Below are positions 60,241 to 64,000 of a stretch of DNA of 64,000 nucleotides, piece after piece (position 1 is the stretch's first letter; the number at the start of each line of letters is the position of its first letter). The notes beneath the pieces are model-generated. The model was not told the origin of the DNA, ran no database searches, and was given only the letters and a program-made list of their open reading frames with translations. The DNA is taken from assembly GCF_001971785.1 (NCBI RefSeq), contig NZ_CP019389.1, positions 1,065,001 to 1,129,000 on the forward strand, in the 5' to 3' direction. The translations under genes were made by a program, and so were the position numbers. The DNA comes from Seonamhaeicola sp. S2-3. GTDB lineage: Bacteria; Bacteroidota; Bacteroidia; Flavobacteriales; Flavobacteriaceae.

Positions 60241-63200
60241 ATGAAATACTATTTATCTTTTATACTCTTTGTTTTTAGCTTTTGCATTTTTGCTCAAGAG
60301 CAAAACTCAAACTACAAAACAGTTAAAGTTGCTGTAAAGGATTCTATTAAAATTGATAGCGTTAGTATAAATTCTAGTTGGTTTTTTATAAAAACTAAAG
60401 AAGATGTTTTGGTTGATTCTTCTTATTATAATATAGATTTCCCCAAGGCATTATTAACATTTAAAAAACCCATAAAAACAGATTCAATAGTAATAAATTA
60501 TTTAAAATTTCCAGAGTTTTTAACTAGAACCTACCAGCAATTAGATGAGTCTATTATAGTTTCTAATAACAACAATATACAAACACTTTATAAATTATCG
60601 CAACCTAATACCAATAATACGTTTATGCCTTTTGATGGCTTAACAACCTCTGGAAGTATATCTAGAGGAGTTACTATAGGAAACAATCAAAACTCTGTTT
60701 TAAATAGTGAATTAGACTTACAAATTACAGGCAAACTAAATGATAAAGTATCTCTTAGAGCCTCTATTCAAGACGCTAACATTCCCTTACAAGAAAGTGG
60801 TTATAGCCAACGCTTAGATGAATTTGATCAAGTATTTATTGAGCTTTTTAGTGATAATTGGAACATTAGAGCGGGAGATATCGACTTAGAAAACAACCAA
60901 TCTTACTTTGCAAAATTTTCTAAACGTGTTCAAGGATTATTGGTTAATACCACCTTAGGCAAAGAAAAACAAAACAACCTATTTGCAGCTGGCGCTATTG
61001 TTCGTGGTCAATTTACAAGAAGTCAATTTACTGCCCAAGAGGGTAACCAAGGGCCTTATAAACTACAAGGACCCAATGGCGAATTGTATGTTTTGGTAGT
61101 TTCTGGTAGTGAAACTGTTTATGTTAATGGTGTTGCTGTAAAACGTGGTGAAGACCAAGATTATATTATTGATTATAATGCTGGAGAAATTATCTTCAAC
61201 TCAACTTACCCTATAACTTCTGAAATGCGCATTACGGTTGATTATCAATATAGCGAACGGAATTACTCGCGTTTTGTAGCTTATGGCGGTGGTAATTTAA
61301 AAAGCGAAAAGTTAAAAATTGGAGTTTCTGTTTTTTCTGAAAGTGATGCTAAAAATCAACCCTTACAACAAAACCTCTCAGACGAGCAAATACAAATTTT
61401 AGCCAATGCTGGCGATGATAGCTCGCAAATGGTAGCCCCTTCAGAAGTTAGAGAGTCCTTTACCGAAAATCAAATTTTATATAAAAAAGAGCTTGTTAAT
61501 GGTGTTGAAGCTTTTGTGTTTTCTAACAATCCAGACGACGAGTTATACCGAGTAACCTTTACCCAAGTTGGGACCAATCTAGGTAGCTATATTTTAAGTG
61601 ATACAAATGCTATAAACAATATTTACGAATTTGTAGGAGAAAACCAAGGTAATTACGAACCCATTGTACAACTTGTAGCTCCTACCAGATTACAAATTGC
61701 AGTTGTTAATGGTAACTACCAACCTAATGAAAAAACTAATATAGATTTTGAGTTTGCGGGTAGCAAGAATGATTTAAATTTATTTTCATCTGCAGATGAT
61801 AATGACAATAATGGATTTGCAGGAAAATTAAATCTGGAACAACGTTTAATAAAAAAAGACAGTCTTTGGTCTTTAAATGTTTTTGCCAATGCAGACCACG
61901 TTCAAGAAAATTTTTCAACTATAGAACGATTGTATAACGCAGAATTTTCTAGAGATTGGAATTTATTGTCATCAGATGAAACTACATCAAGCATTATAGA
62001 TGGTAACCAAACTTTAATGAATTCGGGCTTAAAACTGTTTCACCCCAAAAAAGGTCTTGTTAATTACCAGTTTGAACATTTAAACTATTCTGATGAGTTT
62101 AACGGAAATAGACATGTAGCAAATGCTAATTTATTATTTAATAATCTCAAAATTAACTCTTATTCAAGTTTTTTAAATGCTACATCTAGTACCTACAAAT
62201 CTACTTTTTTAAGGTCTTACAACACTATTACTTATGGAATGAAAAAAAGTTGGGTTGGTACCAAACTAGCCTTTGAAGATAACCAACAAACTGAGGTTGC
62301 TACAAACACATTAACCAATTTAAGTCAAAAATTCAAATCGTATGAGTTATTTGTTGGTATGGGAGATAGCACCAATGTTTTTGTTGAAGTTGGCTATAAA
62401 AATAGGGTGAATGATAGTATAAGAGATAACCAACTTAAAAAAGTTAATACATCAAACACATTTTATTTAGACTCTAAGCTAATTCAAAATAAAAACACCA
62501 ATTTATCGGTATATGCTAACTACCGAGATTTAAAAAGTGAAGATGCAGAAATTGAAGATGAAAAGTCTTTTAATTCAAGGCTTCAATTCAACCAAAAACT
62601 TTTTAAAAACATTGTTCAATGGAACACTATTTTTGAAACTAACTCGGGTTCTATAGCTCAACAAGACTTTACTTATGTTGAAGTAGAAGCAGGTCAAGGT
62701 TCCTACACTTGGATTGATTATAACGAAAATGGTATTCAGGAATTAGAAGAGTTTGAAATAGCTCAATTTCAAGACCAAGGTAAGTACATAAGAGTTCTAT
62801 TACCCAACCAAGTTTACATTAAAACGCATCAAAACAGGTTAAGTCAAACCCTAACTATTAACCCCTCACAATGGTCTGTTAGCCAACAAAAAACTAAGAA
62901 ATTCTGGTCTCATTTCTATAATCAAACAAGTTATTTGATAGATAGAAAAAATGAAAGAGATGGCAATAGTTTTAACCTAAATCCTTTTGATAGCGATGCA
63001 AACAATCAATTAGGACTTCAACTTAATTTTAGAAATGTGTTATTTTTTAACAGAGGTCAACAAAAGTACACCACTTCTTATACCTATTTAGAAAACAAAA
63101 CAAAAAGCGTACTATCTGTTGGTTTTATTGAAAATAATTTAAAAAGTCATCAGCTTAATTTTAATCATAAAATTTCTAACAATTGGCTTGTAACACTACT

Positions 63201-63660
63201 TTCTGCCATTGAAGATAATGAAAGCATAAGTGAGAATTTTACTAGTAAGAATTATAATTTTGAAGAAACTAGGTTTAGTCCAAAACTATCGTATTTATTT
63301 AATGATAACTCTAGCTTTGATGTGTTTTTTCAATATGCCAAAAAGGAAAATATGGTTGCAGATTTTGAAACCTTAAAACAACTAAAATACGGGGCATCTT
63401 TTATGTTCTCTAGCAATGCAAAAAGTGCTATTAATGGTGAATTTAATTTCTTTTCTAACACCTTTAATGGTAGTGCAAGCACCCCAGTAGCTTACCAAAT
63501 GCTAGAAGGTTTACAACCTGGAAAAAACTTTACTTGGACACTTTTGGCTCAAAAAAAACTTACTAAATTTTTAGATTTAAATTTAAGTTACTTTGGAAGA
63601 AAAACCGAAACTAGTAAAACCATACATACAGGCTCTGTACAACTAAAAGCTTATTTTTAA
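60241..63660 (+). CDS. large outer-membrane beta-barrel protein, unknown
   Basis: 1139 residues. Signal peptide ending FAQ (about 19). The N-terminal 120 residues look soluble. From SGSISRGVTIGNNQNSVLN on, the sequence is a long series of amphipathic beta strands with aromatic girdles (YRVTFTQVGTNLGSY, LNLSYFGRKTETSKT), closing with SVQLKAYF, a classical barrel end. The repeated SRGVTIGNNQ-like start and the size recall large Bacteroidota barrels such as SprA relatives, but this is only a resemblance. No partner gene. The end overlaps the convergent M28 peptidase gene by 4 nt. Confidence 0.85.
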   Translation: MKYYLSFILFVFSFCIFAQEQNSNYKTVKVAVKDSIKIDSVSINSSWFFIKTKEDVLVDSSYYNIDFPKALLTFKKPIKTDSIVINYLKFPEFLTRTYQQLDESIIVSNNNNIQTLYKLSQPNTNNTFMPFDGLTTSGSISRGVTIGNNQNSVLNSELDLQITGKLNDKVSLRASIQDANIPLQESGYSQRLDEFDQVFIELFSDNWNIRAGDIDLENNQSYFAKFSKRVQGLLVNTTLGKEKQNNLFAAGAIVRGQFTRSQFTAQEGNQGPYKLQGPNGELYVLVVSGSETVYVNGVAVKRGEDQDYIIDYNAGEIIFNSTYPITSEMRITVDYQYSERNYSRFVAYGGGNLKSEKLKIGVSVFSESDAKNQPLQQNLSDEQIQILANAGDDSSQMVAPSEVRESFTENQILYKKELVNGVEAFVFSNNPDDELYRVTFTQVGTNLGSYILSDTNAINNIYEFVGENQGNYEPIVQLVAPTRLQIAVVNGNYQPNEKTNIDFEFAGSKNDLNLFSSADDNDNNGFAGKLNLEQRLIKKDSLWSLNVFANADHVQENFSTIERLYNAEFSRDWNLLSSDETTSSIIDGNQTLMNSGLKLFHPKKGLVNYQFEHLNYSDEFNGNRHVANANLLFNNLKINSYSSFLNATSSTYKSTFLRSYNTITYGMKKSWVGTKLAFEDNQQTEVATNTLTNLSQKFKSYELFVGMGDSTNVFVEVGYKNRVNDSIRDNQLKKVNTSNTFYLDSKLIQNKNTNLSVYANYRDLKSEDAEIEDEKSFNSRLQFNQKLFKNIVQWNTIFETNSGSIAQQDFTYVEVEAGQGSYTWIDYNENGIQELEEFEIAQFQDQGKYIRVLLPNQVYIKTHQNRLSQTLTINPSQWSVSQQKTKKFWSHFYNQTSYLIDRKNERDGNSFNLNPFDSDANNQLGLQLNFRNVLFFNRGQQKYTTSYTYLENKTKSVLSVGFIENNLKSHQLNFNHKISNNWLVTLLSAIEDNESISENFTSKNYNFEETRFSPKLSYLFNDNSSFDVFFQYAKKENMVADFETLKQLKYGASFMFSSNAKSAINGEFNFFSNTFNGSASTPVAYQMLEGLQPGKNFTWTLLAQKKLTKFLDLNLSYFGRKTETSKTIHTGSVQLKAYF

Positions 63661-64000
63661 AGCGCATCAATTTTATTAAAAACTGAAATAATAACGTTTA
63701 CAACTTCTACATAAAACTCTGGATGAATGTTTTTAAAATCATCGGTTGGTTCATGATAATCTTCATGATCTTCTACTCCAAAATATAAGAAAGGAATACC
63801 TTTTTTATGAAAACTAGCATGGTCTGATGCATATACCCAGCTATCCTTTTCATCATACCCATCATGCCCAATAACTAGGTTAACTTTTTTTGATGTATTA
63901 CAACAAACTACATTTTTAAATGAACTATATATATTTGATCCTGAAACAAATAATTCATTTTTATCACTCCGGCTAATCATATCCATGTTTATATTAATCT
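63657..64000 (-). CDS. M28 family metallopeptidase, C-terminal part (5' end outside window)
   Basis: The frame stays open from 63986 to the end of the window, so the start lies beyond 64000. The visible 110 residues contain SDHASFHKKGIPFLYFGVEDHEDYHEPTDD, the metal-ligand His and the hydrophobic loop at the end of M28 aminopeptidase domains. Secretion and full length cannot be judged here. Confidence 0.85.
   Translation of the reverse strand, partial: ININMDMISRSDKNELFVSGSNIYSSFKNVVCCNTSKKVNLVIGHDGYDEKDSWVYASDHASFHKKGIPFLYFGVEDHEDYHEPTDDFKNIHPEFYVEVVNVIISVFNKIDAL

Overview
The window is chromosomal DNA of a gliding marine-type flavobacterium (Bacteroidota, Flavobacteriaceae). The evidence is the very AT-rich sequence, promoters of the Bacteroidota type (TTTG about 19-21 nt upstream of TAnnTTTG), the near absence of Shine-Dalgarno sites, the gliding genes gldD and gldE, a secreted hydrolase with a type IX secretion sorting domain, TonB-dependent receptors, Bacteroidota-only families (DUF3098, DUF3127, DUF4199, DUF4301), a GGGP synthase, and ribosomal protein L21 with an extra C-terminal domain. 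No rRNA, tRNA, prophage, transposase or CRISPR was found. Almost all of it is ordinary core genome.

Layout. 0-10.6 kb: end of a DPP11-type S46 peptidase, a lysine-rich coiled-coil secreted protein, a membrane-anchored MutS-like ATPase, a YugP-type zinc peptidase, alanine dehydrogenase, SemiSWEET, leuS and an outer-membrane barrel. 10.7-24.4 kb: a DMT transporter, ftsX, DUF3098, glycerate kinase, uppP-truB-TonB-like protein, a thioredoxin-like protein, tag, DUF2490, a higBA toxin-antitoxin pair with a palindromic operator, aat, DUF3127, a flavin reductase, an orphan histidine kinase, HIT and greA (with two terminator-like hairpins in its leader), and a Rieske-like lipoprotein.

24.4-39.1 kb is dominated by vitamin B1. 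A TPP riboswitch precedes thiS-thiC-thiE2-thiD-thiE-thiG-thiH-thiF, and a second TPP riboswitch precedes a TonB-dependent receptor. Further upstream on the same strand lies an operon of a phosphopantetheinyl transferase, GGGP synthase, a thiamine-binding-fold protein, a PnuC-family transporter, a NadR-type kinase, DUF4301 and ArfB. The overlapping trio of binding protein, transporter and kinase is a candidate vitamin-salvage module.

39.2-48.7 kb: ahcY, then about 690 bp of repeats (a structured 80-bp element and three tandem copies of a 171-176-bp unit built from inverted arms), a small unknown protein, a phytase/TonB-receptor pair, rpmA and rplU, and membrane proteins. 48.7-64 kb: gldE-gldD, ssb, mutY, HU, a 30-residue AURKAIP1/COX24-like basic protein, RNase G with a structured leader, a T9SS hydrolase, an aldo/keto reductase, an OmpA lipoprotein, xth, a giant outer-membrane protein, and the end of an M28 peptidase.

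The most distinctive non-genic signal is a set of short dispersed palindromic repeats. One family has three copies (29.5, 40.7 and 58.3 kb). Another lies inside the leuS frame, and one supplies the C-terminal codons of glycerate kinase.
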